NCBI GenBank assembly: GCA_026389365.1
Contig: JAPLHZ010000109.1
Location: 1 to 33,978 of the forward strand
DNA length: 33,978 nucleotides
Source: Cyanobacteriota bacterium
GTDB lineage: Bacteria > Cyanobacteriota > Cyanobacteriia > Leptolyngbyales > Leptolyngbyaceae
Direction of reading: 5' to 3'
Made by a program: the position numbers and the translations under genes. The notes below the pieces were generated by a model. The model worked only from the letters and a program-made list of their open reading frames with translations, made no database searches and was not told where the DNA came from. Below, piece after piece: positions 1 through 8,109 of the stretch (positions within the stretch are counted from its first letter, which is position 1; every line of letters starts with the position of its first letter).

Positions 1-226
1 GGCGTCTAAAGGTTGAATACGAGGGGAGCGGTTGGTCATCAGGGAGGGCCAAGAGAAGACGCAGTGACGGTTCATGATTGCGACAAAAGGAGGCCAGAGG
101 ACGATAGCCAGAATAACCACATAAAAAACCGAGGAGACTGAGAAAGAGAATAACCCACAGTTGATGACGACGACCTCGAAGGTGACGAGGGTCGGAAATT
201 TGTTTTAATTGAGTGATGAGGGACAT
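1..226 (-). CDS. ISAs1-like family transposase, N-terminal 75 residues (cut by window edge)
   Basis: An open frame starts at an ATG at 226 on the minus strand and runs off the left edge without a stop. It contains DPRHLRGRRHQLWVILFLSL followed by a GYSGYRPLASFC segment and LPSYSTFRR. This is the pattern of the N-terminal domain associated with DDE transposases of the ISAs1/H-repeat type: a basic RGRRH, a hydrophobic helix, then PSYSTFRR. The catalytic DDE region lies outside the window, so activity cannot be judged. The assignment rests on motif recognition, not a search. Confidence 0.75.
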   Translation of the reverse strand, partial: MSLITQLKQISDPRHLRGRRHQLWVILFLSLLGFLCGYSGYRPLASFCRNHEPSLRLLLALPDDQPLPSYSTFRR

Positions 227-330
227 GGACTGACCAACGATTACAATATCAGTCCATCCTCATTTTCTTAGCTCTGAATGATATAAATCCAGGCCCATTT
301 ATTTTATTTCCCTAGTATGAAACCACCCTG
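1..330 (-). mobile_element. Partial insertion sequence, ISAs1-like (transposase 5' end and outer terminus)
   Basis: The sequence from the window edge to 330 is the upstream end of an insertion sequence whose transposase reads on the minus strand. Read outward-in, its end is CAGGGTGGTTTCATACT (complement of 314-330). It resembles the end seen at 33841 (CAGGGCTATTTCATTCT): both share CAGGG, TTTCAT and CT at the same spacing. The boundary at 330 is inferred from that match; no target duplication can be tested because the other end of this copy lies outside the window. Confidence 0.6.
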
Positions 331-346
331 CACTCTTAAAATACAA

Positions 347-398
347 GGGGGATCGAATCTTTTGATACCAACCCAAGGACTTTTCAAACACCCTCTTA
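347..398 (+). repeat. Dispersed repeat, right-arm copy A (52 bp)
   Basis: It begins GGGGGATCGAATCTTTTGAT and ends TTTCAAACACCCTCTTA. About 80% identical sequence occurs at 3444-3494, the first ~38 bp recur at 30014-30050, and the last 17 bp recur exactly at 11522-11538. It sits just inside the left IS end and directly upstream of the DUF1190 gene, so it may carry part of that promoter. It looks like one arm of a MITE-like palindrome whose fuller form is at 29886-30052. Confidence 0.7.
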
Positions 399-477
399 TG
401 TATATAGAATTAAGTAACTACAGAAGCATCTCACCAAGCAGCATCCACTCAAATCGATTCGGGCGACCCAACCGAGC

Positions 478-1206
478 ATGATTCAACCCGATAACGACCC
501 ACAAAGTCTAAAAAGCCGTCCCATTCACCGCAAACGCATTTATCTGGGTTTGACGATCGCGGCTGTCCTTGCAGGTGGCGTTGTCATTTACAAGAATTCC
601 GAAGAAAAGCCCGACGACCCGATCGATTCGGTGTTTTATCAAACTACTGCTCAATGCGAAGCGGACATCAAAAAGCAGCAAACTGAATACGCCACTTTAC
701 AAAAAAACTTCCAAGGGGACGAAGAAAATGAAGCCCCAACCCCACCGCCAATGAAGGTTGAGGACTGCGCCGCTCAAATGCAGGCCGCCCAGCAGGAATA
801 TGAAAAAACAGCGCCAATTTATAACACGATCGACGATTGCTATGCTGAAGGTGTGCAGTGTGAGCCAACTCGTCCCGGCGAAACAACCGCAGGATATCGC
901 CCTGTCTATGGCGGTACCTACATAGAACCCTACTCCGATAATTCTAGCTATGTCTATTATGGTGGCGGCTCCCATCGCATCTATGACAATCGCCCGGTCT
1001 ACCAAAGTAATACTTCTGGCTTCATTGTCACCCCTTACGGACAAGTAGTCCCCCAAACCACCCCAGGCCGGGTCAGTGTGCCACGCCATACCAGTTTTGC
1101 CGCACCTCTCAGGCCCACTGGAACCGCCGCTAAAGGGACAATCAAGGGGAGAGGAAGCCAAGGCTTTGGCTCTTCATTTAAAGGGACTGGCCGTGGTGGA
1201 AAATAA
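478..1206 (+). CDS. DUF1190 (YgiB-like) membrane-anchored protein
   Basis: 242 residues. A short basic N-terminus is followed by one membrane segment (about residues 21-38). The rest is extracytoplasmic, with Cys at 60, 97, 121 and 128; EYEKTAPIYNTIDDC matches the core of E. coli YgiB (DUF1190), where a similar stretch precedes a DC motif. The last ~60 residues are low-complexity and end in a Gly/Ser/Lys-rich tail (GFGSSFKGTGRGGK), as YgiB also has a Gly-rich end. Unlike many relatives it has no lipobox Cys. The next gene is a YgiC-type ATP-grasp ligase 18 bp downstream, reproducing the ygiB-ygiC gene order. The biochemical role of YgiB is not established; serving as substrate or partner of the ligase is my inference. 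Confidence 0.8.
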   Translation: MIQPDNDPQSLKSRPIHRKRIYLGLTIAAVLAGGVVIYKNSEEKPDDPIDSVFYQTTAQCEADIKKQQTEYATLQKNFQGDEENEAPTPPPMKVEDCAAQMQAAQQEYEKTAPIYNTIDDCYAEGVQCEPTRPGETTAGYRPVYGGTYIEPYSDNSSYVYYGGGSHRIYDNRPVYQSNTSGFIVTPYGQVVPQTTPGRVSVPRHTSFAAPLRPTGTAAKGTIKGRGSQGFGSSFKGTGRGGK

Positions 1207-1224
1207 ATAAGGACGTAAATCCAG

Positions 1225-2565
1225 ATGAAACCGATCGCTATCCTTTGTCGTCCCGACTGGCAGCAGCATATTCGTGACAATGCCTATCAAGCGGATGTCT
1301 TAAGCGATCCAGCCCAGCAATATTGGGTAGAAGCGCTCCCGCAACCCTTCGCCATTCAATTCACGGGACAGGAAGAAACGGCGATCGCTCAAGCTACCGA
1401 GGCGCTATGGGCTATGGGAATTGAATTTCTCGACTGGTTTTTTACCGATCGCGAGTCTGGTGAGGTCGATCGGCGATTGGCCCAACTTCAAATTTCGCCG
1501 GACTATTGGCAAGCAATCAAAAATAGCTGGGATCGGACGGAACCTGCTGAAGATCTCTCGTTGCATACGCGATTTGATTTAGCCGTCACGGATGAAGGTG
1601 CGATCAAGTTATTGGAAATTAATGGAGAAACGCCACTGCTGGGAGCAGAAACAATTTACCAATGGAATTGGTATGTAGATTACATGCAGAATCACCAACA
1701 GAGTGCATTGCCTTTACCGAGCGATGCCAGTCAGTTCAATGAATTCTGGGAGCAAATTGTAGCCCAATGGGGGCGTATTGTTGCGGCATACAATCTTCAA
1801 GAGTGCGGGATTTCCTTTCTGGTGGATGAGAATCTTGAAGAAGATCTAGAAATGGCAATGCAGTTAATTCAAATCCTGCTTGATGATGTCGATCCGAATA
1901 TTTATACTCAAATTGTCTATCTACGCGGATTGAAAGACGATCGGGGCCGCAAAATTCAGCAGGGATTGGGGTTAGATGAGGACGGTTATTTTGTTGATCA
2001 TGCCAACGATCGAATTCCCGTGTTGTGGAAAATGTATGATTGGTCAGATTTACAAAATGATATGGCAAATGATGGCAGTACTCAGGTGTTTGCCGATCGA
2101 TTGGAAACAGGGGAAGTCAAAATCATTGAACCATTATGGAAGCAAGTGCTGTCGAATAAAGGAGCATTGGCGATGATGTGGGAGCAGTTTGGCGATTCGG
2201 AGTATGGGAAATATCTCTTGCCAACCTATTTCGACAATGCCACCGCCGTCGATGCAACGAAATTACTGTTTGATATGCATGTACGCAAACCATTGCTGGG
2301 ATTGGAAGGCGCGGGAATTTCGATCGAAAGCGGATACGGCGCACTGGAACAAAAAGAATCTTTTGGCTATGGGGCAGAGGGATTCATCATTCAGGACTAT
2401 ATCGAACTCCCACAAGCCTTTGGCTATCATTATGTGGTCGGTAGTTGGGCGATTGATGGGGTTGCCGCTGGCGTGATTATTCGGGGTGATACGTCTAGAA
2501 TTACGGGCCGACACTGTTTGATTATTCCCCACATTGTGTCGAATGAGGGCTATATCCCTGATTGA
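1225..2565 (+). CDS. Glutathionylspermidine synthase-like ATP-grasp ligase (YgiC/YjfC type)
   Basis: 446 residues, against about 386 for E. coli YgiC. The N-terminus (RPDWQQHIRDNAY) and the block LLEINGETPLLGAETIYQWNW (near residue 131) match the family, as do EPLWKQVLSNKGALAMMWE, VRKPLLGLEGAGISI and GYHYVVGSWAIDGVAAGV in the C-terminal half. These form the ATP-grasp fold that couples ATP hydrolysis to C-N ligation of a carboxylate and an amine. The N-terminal amidase domain of bifunctional E. coli Gss is absent. The natural substrates of YgiC proteins are not settled, so glutathionylspermidine synthesis should not be assumed. AAGGA lies upstream of the ATG. It is the middle gene of a three-gene operon. 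Confidence 0.87.
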   Translation: MKPIAILCRPDWQQHIRDNAYQADVLSDPAQQYWVEALPQPFAIQFTGQEETAIAQATEALWAMGIEFLDWFFTDRESGEVDRRLAQLQISPDYWQAIKNSWDRTEPAEDLSLHTRFDLAVTDEGAIKLLEINGETPLLGAETIYQWNWYVDYMQNHQQSALPLPSDASQFNEFWEQIVAQWGRIVAAYNLQECGISFLVDENLEEDLEMAMQLIQILLDDVDPNIYTQIVYLRGLKDDRGRKIQQGLGLDEDGYFVDHANDRIPVLWKMYDWSDLQNDMANDGSTQVFADRLETGEVKIIEPLWKQVLSNKGALAMMWEQFGDSEYGKYLLPTYFDNATAVDATKLLFDMHVRKPLLGLEGAGISIESGYGALEQKESFGYGAEGFIIQDYIELPQAFGYHYVVGSWAIDGVAAGVIIRGDTSRITGRHCLIIPHIVSNEGYIPD

Positions 2566-2573
2566 GAAACCCA

Positions 2574-3434
2574 ATGCAAACAATTCATCAATCCCGTTAT
2601 CAATCACGCTTTAGGCAAACTGCCGCCCGATCGCGGGTGAATCAAAACCATTGGGATCTCGATGCCGTTCTGCCTCTGGGGTATCGGATTGCGCCGGAGT
2701 ATTTCGATCGAGTGGCGGATGAGGTTCACCAGAATTTTTGTCGTCTTTTAAGTCGTGATGTCTATTCAGAGGGCGATTCGCAGTCATTATACGATCACAT
2801 TATTGGCCGATCGAATGAGATGTCCCCCGCATTTCTCGCCATGTTGAAGTTATGGTTGACCGATGAACTGAAACATTATGAAGCGCTGCGTCGAACCAAT
2901 CATTGCATTGCAGGTATTAGCTTTGATGCAATGGACCAACAATTTGCCGATCGGGTGCATGAAATTGAGCCGATCGCAGCGGTATTGGTGGATGAATTCA
3001 CAGTGCTGGTAACGCTAATGTTTGACGAGATTGGTTCAGTTTATTCCTATCGCCGCGACCTCTGGGAATACTATCGACATTATGGGCCAGCGATTCAGCG
3101 CATCGGTCATCATCTGATTCAGGATGAGGGAATGCACTTCAATAATGCAGCTGTGTTGTTGCTTAATCAATACTGCGATCGATTGGACGAAGTGCCAAAA
3201 TTATTGACGCAGATTGGGTCTTTGGAAACCTATTTGAAAAAGTATCATAAGACGTTTTTTCTCGATCACGCCCAGGAACAATATCGGTTTCCGCCCTGTT
3301 TTAATGCTGTGTTAATTCGGTTGATTCTGGCGCGATTGGGATTGGGAGAGCGGCCCGATCGGTTGGAATTGCAGGAGCTTTGGCAATGGGTACCAGACGA
3401 CTGTCGCATAACGCCAATCTTTGGGGACGAGTAG
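2574..3434 (+). CDS. Ferritin-like di-iron protein of unknown function, third gene of the ygiBC-type operon
   Basis: 286 residues from the ATG at 2574, 8 bases after the ligase stop; a TTG at 2562 overlapping that stop is the alternative. Two ExxH motifs, DELKHYE (E98, H101) and QDEGMHFNNA (E185, H188), sit in predicted helices with further acidic residues between them (E141, D151, E152). This is the ligand pattern of carboxylate-bridged di-iron proteins of the ferritin-like superfamily. I could not place it in a named family such as AurF, MiaE or ribonucleotide reductase. Tight coupling to an ATP-grasp ligase suggests an oxygenase or oxidase acting on the ligase product or on the DUF1190 protein; that is inference. 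Confidence 0.75.
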   Translation: MQTIHQSRYQSRFRQTAARSRVNQNHWDLDAVLPLGYRIAPEYFDRVADEVHQNFCRLLSRDVYSEGDSQSLYDHIIGRSNEMSPAFLAMLKLWLTDELKHYEALRRTNHCIAGISFDAMDQQFADRVHEIEPIAAVLVDEFTVLVTLMFDEIGSVYSYRRDLWEYYRHYGPAIQRIGHHLIQDEGMHFNNAAVLLLNQYCDRLDEVPKLLTQIGSLETYLKKYHKTFFLDHAQEQYRFPPCFNAVLIRLILARLGLGERPDRLELQELWQWVPDDCRITPIFGDE

Positions 3435-3443
3435 GAGATTTTA

Positions 3444-3494
3444 GGGGGATCGTTTTTTTGATGCCAGCAGAAGGACTTTGAAAACACACTCTTG
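3444..3494 (+). repeat. Dispersed repeat, right-arm copy B (about 51 bp)
   Basis: It runs from GGGGGATCG to ACACACTCTT and aligns with 347-398 with one gap and about 80% identity. It starts 9 bases after the stop of the di-iron gene. Together with copy A it brackets the three-gene operon, both in the same orientation. Confidence 0.65.
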
Positions 3495-3608
3495 GGAGCG
3501 GTGTAGTGCGATGTATTACAAAAACTTCTAAAAAGGGAACAAACCCAGCCGCGAATTCTTCCACAAACCCGTACAATCTAAAACTAGTTTGAAACTTCGG
3601 TTGGTGTT

Positions 3609-5201
3609 ATGGCATCTCGTGCGCTTATTTTTGGTCTCGTCCCCAGCAGTCTAATCGTGTTGCTCTCCAGTCCTGCCGTCCAAGCGCAAGATGTAGAGTT
3701 ACAGATTGGTATTATTCAGCGCTACGGCGATCGCCCCAAGGATGTCCTAACCCTAAAAGCAGTCCCCGGCGACTTGCTAACGGTACGCATTGCTGAACAA
3801 GATGGCAAAATCAAAACCCTCACCACCGACACCCTAAAACTCGAAACCACCGTCCAGCCCTTACCCAAACCTCGCGTTGAAGAGCGTCTGGTGTTCAGTA
3901 CCCACCGCAGCTTTGAATCCGCCGAAGAACAAGCCCAATACTGGAAATCTCGTGGCATTGAAGTTGAATTAGCGCAGCCCGATCGTTGGCAAGTCTGGGC
4001 CAAACGCAGCATCTATAAAACACCGACTGTCCTTCGCCTCCTTGAAAAAAATCTAAAAACTCAAGGCATCCAAACCTCCCGTATCGAAACCCGAACTCTA
4101 ACCGGATTGCCTCGGGCTACCTTTATCCTAAATGGTTTCAAATATACCCGCGACCAAATCGAAGTTACATCCGGCAAGGGCATGATCCAAGTCGATCGTG
4201 ACAACGACAACGCCCCCAACCGCACCTTCCCCGGCAGCCTCAAGCTCCAACCCAACGCCTATGGTAACTACAGCTTAGTCAATCTAGTCGCCCTCGAATC
4301 CTATCTGCGCGGCGTGGTCCCCTACGAAATCGGGACGGGTGCGCCCCAAGCCGCCATGCAAGCCCAAGCCATCATGGCCCGTACCTATGTCTTGCGAAAT
4401 CTGCGCCGTTTTACCACCGACAACTATCAACTCTGCGCCACGACTCAATGTCAGGTTTACTTCGGCACCAGCGGGGTGACGACGGCAACAGATAGCGCCA
4501 TTGCCAGCACCCGAGGCTTAGTCTCAACCTACAACGACGAACTTGTGGATGCCCTATATTCCTCAACCACGGGCGGCATCACGGCCCCATTTAATGAAGT
4601 GTGGCGCGGTAAACCTCGGGCCTATCTGATCGGGAAAGTCGATGCGGTGGCGAATGTGTGGAATTTGACGCAGCGGCCTTTGTCGGATGAAAACAATCTG
4701 CGAGACTTTATTAAATTGAAAGATGGCTTCAACGAGTCTCGGGAATCTAGCTATTTTCGTTGGCAAACCGAAAGTTCGATCGATGCTCTAACTCGTGACA
4801 TTAAAGAATACTTGCAAAGTATCGGTAATCCTTTGGCCGGATTTAGACAGATTCAGGAAATTCAGGTGATGGAACGATCGTCTGCTGGGCGGGTGGCAAA
4901 AATGGGCATCCAAACGGATTTGGGTGTGGTTGTCCTTGAAAAAGACGAAATTCTTCTAGCTTTTGAGGCTCCAAATAGTTTGCTGTTTTATATTGACCCT
5001 ATTGTTGATGCGAGTAGTAATCTGAAAGGCTACAAATTTGTGGGGGGTGGTTTTGGTCATGCGGTGGGCTTGAGTCAGTTTGGATCCTATGCCTTGGGCA
5101 AACGAGGATTTAGCTACGATCGGATTTTGACGTTCTACTTTCCCGGTAGCCAAATCAAGCCCATTTCACCCCAGATCACGTTCTATCGCGAGCCTAACTA
5201 A
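3609..5201 (+). CDS. SpoIID/LytB domain protein with signal peptide
   Basis: 530 residues. A signal peptide (hydrophobic residues 7-22, likely cut after AVQA) marks export. Residues ~92-136 (VFSTHRSFESAEEQAQYW and following) resemble a SPOR-like peptidoglycan-binding module. The SpoIID/LytB core follows: ESYLRGVVPYEIG (~229), AAMQAQAIMARTYVL, ALYSSTTGG and the C-terminal GGGFGHAVGLSQFG (~479). In Bacillus, SpoIID is a lytic transglycosylase and LytB an amidase enhancer. Cyanobacteria do not form endospores, so a role in cell-wall remodelling is expected. It ends 21 bp from convergent glmM, a peptidoglycan precursor gene; that proximity may be incidental. Confidence 0.9.
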   Translation: MASRALIFGLVPSSLIVLLSSPAVQAQDVELQIGIIQRYGDRPKDVLTLKAVPGDLLTVRIAEQDGKIKTLTTDTLKLETTVQPLPKPRVEERLVFSTHRSFESAEEQAQYWKSRGIEVELAQPDRWQVWAKRSIYKTPTVLRLLEKNLKTQGIQTSRIETRTLTGLPRATFILNGFKYTRDQIEVTSGKGMIQVDRDNDNAPNRTFPGSLKLQPNAYGNYSLVNLVALESYLRGVVPYEIGTGAPQAAMQAQAIMARTYVLRNLRRFTTDNYQLCATTQCQVYFGTSGVTTATDSAIASTRGLVSTYNDELVDALYSSTTGGITAPFNEVWRGKPRAYLIGKVDAVANVWNLTQRPLSDENNLRDFIKLKDGFNESRESSYFRWQTESSIDALTRDIKEYLQSIGNPLAGFRQIQEIQVMERSSAGRVAKMGIQTDLGVVVLEKDEILLAFEAPNSLLFYIDPIVDASSNLKGYKFVGGGFGHAVGLSQFGSYALGKRGFSYDRILTFYFPGSQIKPISPQITFYREPN

Positions 5202-5222
5202 TCCTAGTTTTCTTCTGGTTTT

Positions 5223-6641
5223 CTAGCTCGCCAAGTGGTGGTCCACCAGCGCCACTAATTTATCCGTCCATTCATTCACCATCGCCATCGTTTGCGCCTC
5301 CACCATCACCCGAATAACTGGCTCCGTCCCCGACGCTCTCACCAAAATTCGACCTTTATCACCCATCGCTAATTCCGCCGCCGCGATCGCATCCACGACA
5401 GGCCGACAACTTTGCCAATTGAGCCGTGTGGCCCGATCGTCCACCCGAACATTTCGTAAAATCTGCGGATAAGTCTGAAAACTCCCATCCACCAAATCTG
5501 CCAAATTCCCACCCGACTGCTGCACCAAATCTGCCATATGCAACGCCGTCATCAACCCATCGCCGCTCACCCCAAAACGCGGACATAAAATATGCCCTGA
5601 CTGCTCACCTCCCAACGCTGCACCTGTTGCCACCATTTCTGCATGGACGTATTGATCGCCCACGGAAGCCCGAATCAAAGTTCCACCCAGCTTTCCCCAA
5701 GCCCGCTCAAACCCCAAATTTGACATCACTGTGGACACAATAGTCGCATCCGGCAATTGTCCCCGCTGCAAAAGCTGTTTTCCCCAAAGATACAAAATAT
5801 AGTCGCCGTCTACCGTCCGTCCCTGACTATCAACACACAACGCCCGATCGGCGTCCCCATCAAACGCCACCCCCAAATCCGCATCATGCAATTTAACCGC
5901 ATCTCGCAAATTCCCTAAATGGGTCGAGCCGCAATTGACATTAATCCGATCGCCATTCGGACTCTCGTGCAGCGCAATTACCTTCGCCCCAAGCCTTTCA
6001 AACACATCCACCGCCGTCCGAGTCGCCGCACCCCAGGCCAAATCCAGCACTATTTTCAACCCCACAAATGGCGTTGCAGACTCATGAATTAACGGCGCAA
6101 CCAAATGACTCAAATAGCCCTCTAGTAGCTCAGGCCGATAGACATGCTGGCCCCAAACATTATCGCCATGGGTCGATTCAATATGCAAATCTCCCCGAAT
6201 AGCTTGCTCAATGCGCTGTTGTAAATCTGGAGCTAGCTTGCTGCCCGTTGCCCCGAAAAACTTAATCCCATTATCTCCCGGCGGATTGTGACTCGCCGAA
6301 ATCATCACGCCGCCGATCGCCCTAGTCGTACTCGCTACATGGGCCACGATCGGGGTCGGACACATGCCCAAATCCCACACATCAAGTCCCGCCGATGTCA
6401 GCCCGCTCGACAGCGCTGTCGCCAGCATGTCACTAGAATTTCGAGAATCACGCCCCAAAATAACAGGCGCATGATCTCCTGACACTTCCCGCAGCACCTG
6501 TCCCGCCCAATAGCCAACCCGCATCGCTAACGCCGCCGTCAACAAATCCCCCGCCTTCCCGCGAATGCCATCAGTACCAAACAGTAGGCCATCGGGCAAC
6601 TCAAGCTGTCCCCAAAGCGAAATGGTCTGTGATTTATTCAT
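5223..6641 (-). CDS. glmM: Phosphoglucosamine mutase
   Basis: 472 residues, slightly longer than the usual ~445-460 because of a short N-terminal extension before [13 protein letters not shown]. It interconverts glucosamine-6-phosphate and glucosamine-1-phosphate on the way to UDP-GlcNAc, in the cytoplasm. Visible signatures are the phosphoserine loop [14 protein letters not shown] with catalytic Ser117, the metal loop DGDADR at 261-266, GGEQSGH for sugar binding and the C-terminal phosphate site [14 protein letters not shown]. All are intact. It is the last gene of a minus-strand run behind a DUF7734 gene only 13 bp upstream. Confidence 0.96.
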   Translation of the reverse strand: MNKSQTISLWGQLELPDGLLFGTDGIRGKAGDLLTAALAMRVGYWAGQVLREVSGDHAPVILGRDSRNSSDMLATALSSGLTSAGLDVWDLGMCPTPIVAHVASTTRAIGGVMISASHNPPGDNGIKFFGATGSKLAPDLQQRIEQAIRGDLHIESTHGDNVWGQHVYRPELLEGYLSHLVAPLIHESATPFVGLKIVLDLAWGAATRTAVDVFERLGAKVIALHESPNGDRINVNCGSTHLGNLRDAVKLHDADLGVAFDGDADRALCVDSQGRTVDGDYILYLWGKQLLQRGQLPDATIVSTVMSNLGFERAWGKLGGTLIRASVGDQYVHAEMVATGAALGGEQSGHILCPRFGVSGDGLMTALHMADLVQQSGGNLADLVDGSFQTYPQILRNVRVDDRATRLNWQSCRPVVDAIAAAELAMGDKGRILVRASGTEPVIRVMVEAQTMAMVNEWTDKLVALVDHHLAS

Positions 6642-6654
6642 AATTAAGTTCTAT

Positions 6655-6951
6655 TTAAAGTCCCGCTGTGTTCAAAATCTTCTCAAAGTCTACCCAAGAC
6701 AATCCCCGATCGATATAACGGGGAGAATTAGGATTGTATGGACCTTCGAGCCGATCAATCAGCTTAATTTCCGCATTCCCTGGAATCATCGGTACCTCAG
6801 GATCAAAGGCCGTGGGACACATCAAGGAACTTGAAAACCCTTTAAAAATAGCAATTTGATCGGGTTCTCCCTGAACCTCGATCGTCACCAAAAGTACCTC
6901 GCGTGGATATTGTACGGTGTACTCTTCTAACCGGAGACCTACTGAAACCAT
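6655..6951 (-). CDS. DUF7734-like conserved cyanobacterial protein
   Basis: 98 residues from the ATG at 6951; an in-frame TTG at 6996 would add 15 residues. I prefer the ATG because MVSVGLRLEEYTVQYPREVL matches how I recall relatives beginning, and AGGGA lies upstream of it. The protein is soluble, with recognisable blocks PREVLLVTIEVQG, IAIFKGFSSSLM and YNPNSPRYIDRGLSW. Relatives occur in cyanobacteria and plant plastids; function is unknown to me. The 13 bp gap to glmM suggests co-transcription. Confidence 0.75.
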   Translation of the reverse strand: MVSVGLRLEEYTVQYPREVLLVTIEVQGEPDQIAIFKGFSSSLMCPTAFDPEVPMIPGNAEIKLIDRLEGPYNPNSPRYIDRGLSWVDFEKILNTAGL

Positions 6952-7029
6952 GATGTTTTCATCCCTGAAGATCACAACGTCAATCAGACTTATCAATTAT
7001 CACTTTGCCCAAACTCTTAGCCCAAAGCC

Positions 7030-7632
7030 TTAGCCCAAAGCCGATCGTTTGCGCTTATTAAATCTGACCAATAAAAAGTAGGCCAAGTAAACAGCATAAA
7101 CGCCAAGCCCAACCATCCCAACGCCGCCCAGGAACCAAGCCGTTGTCGTGGGATGGAACATTTCCTTAAACCCGAAGGGCGGCTGCATCCACAAATAACA
7201 TAACGGCTCACTGATTGGGTCCAATACGGTTACGCTAGGTAAAAATGCACATCGTAATACTGGAAACTGAACGATCGCCCCAATCACACAATAGGCACTC
7301 ACGGCCCACCGCCAGCTCAACAGACTAAATTTAAGTGGATTATTGGCTTGGTCTTCAAGGGATTCATTAATATCCACCCAGAACCAAAGCGCGATCCCAA
7401 TCAGTAACCGTGCCAGCCAGCCCGTCACAAACCCAACGGGCATCGCGGCAATCAACAAATAAGCGCTAATCGCCAATAAGCTAGATACGCGCCAATAAAT
7501 CACCATCAACGTGGCAATAGGTTCATTTTGTTTGATGAAGGCACTTACTAAAAGCCCTAACGGAACTAAAACAGTGAGCAGGACTGCCAGCCTGTAATCA
7601 GTCCAGACTAGTGAAGAAATCCAGGGTGCCAT
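7030..7632 (-). CDS. DUF3177 family integral membrane protein
   Basis: 200 residues with about five hydrophobic segments. WISSLVWTDYRLAVLLTVLV at the N-terminus, IYWRVSSLLAISAYLLIAA, ALWFWVDINE and LLSWRWAVSAYCVIGAI match the DUF3177 pattern I know from cyanobacteria. The C-terminus is basic (RFNKRKRSALG), probably cytoplasmic. No biochemical function is established. It lies 78 bp upstream of the DUF7734 gene on the same strand and may head that operon. Confidence 0.82.
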   Translation of the reverse strand: MAPWISSLVWTDYRLAVLLTVLVPLGLLVSAFIKQNEPIATLMVIYWRVSSLLAISAYLLIAAMPVGFVTGWLARLLIGIALWFWVDINESLEDQANNPLKFSLLSWRWAVSAYCVIGAIVQFPVLRCAFLPSVTVLDPISEPLCYLWMQPPFGFKEMFHPTTTAWFLGGVGMVGLGVYAVYLAYFLLVRFNKRKRSALG

Positions 7633-7769
7633 GGGGAGAGCTATAGATATAAACGGTTTGTCACATACTATTGTTAAGCAGTACTGACACAGCTTTCAAC
7701 CGATCGCAACACTCTGACACAATTGATGGATCATTATTCAAGCAGTGCGCGATCCGATCGGATTCTAGG

Positions 7770-7825
7770 CAAAACAAAACACACCCAAAGCTCACCATCC
7801 TTAAATCGATGTAGCTTCGGGTGTG
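7770..7825 (-). terminator. Rho-independent terminator of cp12
   Basis: Arms CACACCCAAAGCT (7781-7793) and AGCTTCGGGTGTG (7813-7825) pair over 13 positions with one mismatch around a 19-base loop. On the minus strand the stem is followed by a T-rich tract (complement of 7770-7780). It begins about 50 bp past the cp12 stop. Confidence 0.78.
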
Positions 7826-7878
7826 CTCACCATTGGGATTGCCCTAAATCAGGCAAAACGGATTAAGTCAGGCTAGAC

Positions 7879-8109
7879 CTAACTTTCGTAAACTCGGCAC
7901 TCAACAGCATCTGGATTGGTGTCACAGTACACATTGAATTCAGTCCCTGTTTCGTTTTCACGTTGATGAGACGCTTCGGCTTGCAGTTCTTCAACGGCAT
8001 CCCAAGCTGCTGCACATTTCGGTGAAGTCGCACCATCAATGCCGCAGGTCTCGCGGGCATTCTCACGTTCAGCTTCGATTTTCTTTTCTAGTTGCTCATT
8101 CTTACTCAT
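7879..8109 (-). CDS. cp12: CP12, redox regulator of the Calvin cycle
   Basis: 76 residues, the usual length for stand-alone CP12. It is an intrinsically disordered linker that joins GAPDH and phosphoribulokinase into an inactive complex under oxidising (dark) conditions. Both redox Cys pairs are present (C22/C32 and C62/C71), as are the PRK-binding core AWDAVEEL (35-42) and the GAPDH-binding tail YCDTNPDAVECRVYES. There is no CBS-domain fusion. AAGGA precedes the ATG. A clear terminator downstream and a divergent neighbour imply a monocistronic unit. Confidence 0.96.
   Translation of the reverse strand: MSKNEQLEKKIEAERENARETCGIDGATSPKCAAAWDAVEELQAEASHQRENETGTEFNVYCDTNPDAVECRVYES

Noticed and set aside
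347-398. CRISPR array made from the repeated 50-bp units
   Set aside because: Copies are kilobases apart, diverged, and have no regular spacers or cas genes.
697-1161. 154-codon open frame on the minus strand inside the DUF1190 gene
   Set aside because: It is antisense to a family-supported gene and its translation shows no recognisable domain.
1225-2565. Glutathionylspermidine synthase as a literal function
   Set aside because: Only the ATP-grasp half is present and YgiC-type proteins are not shown to make glutathionylspermidine.
3609-5201. Sporulation function from the SpoIID domain
   Set aside because: Cyanobacteria do not form endospores; SpoIID/LytB proteins occur widely in non-sporulating bacteria as cell-wall factors.
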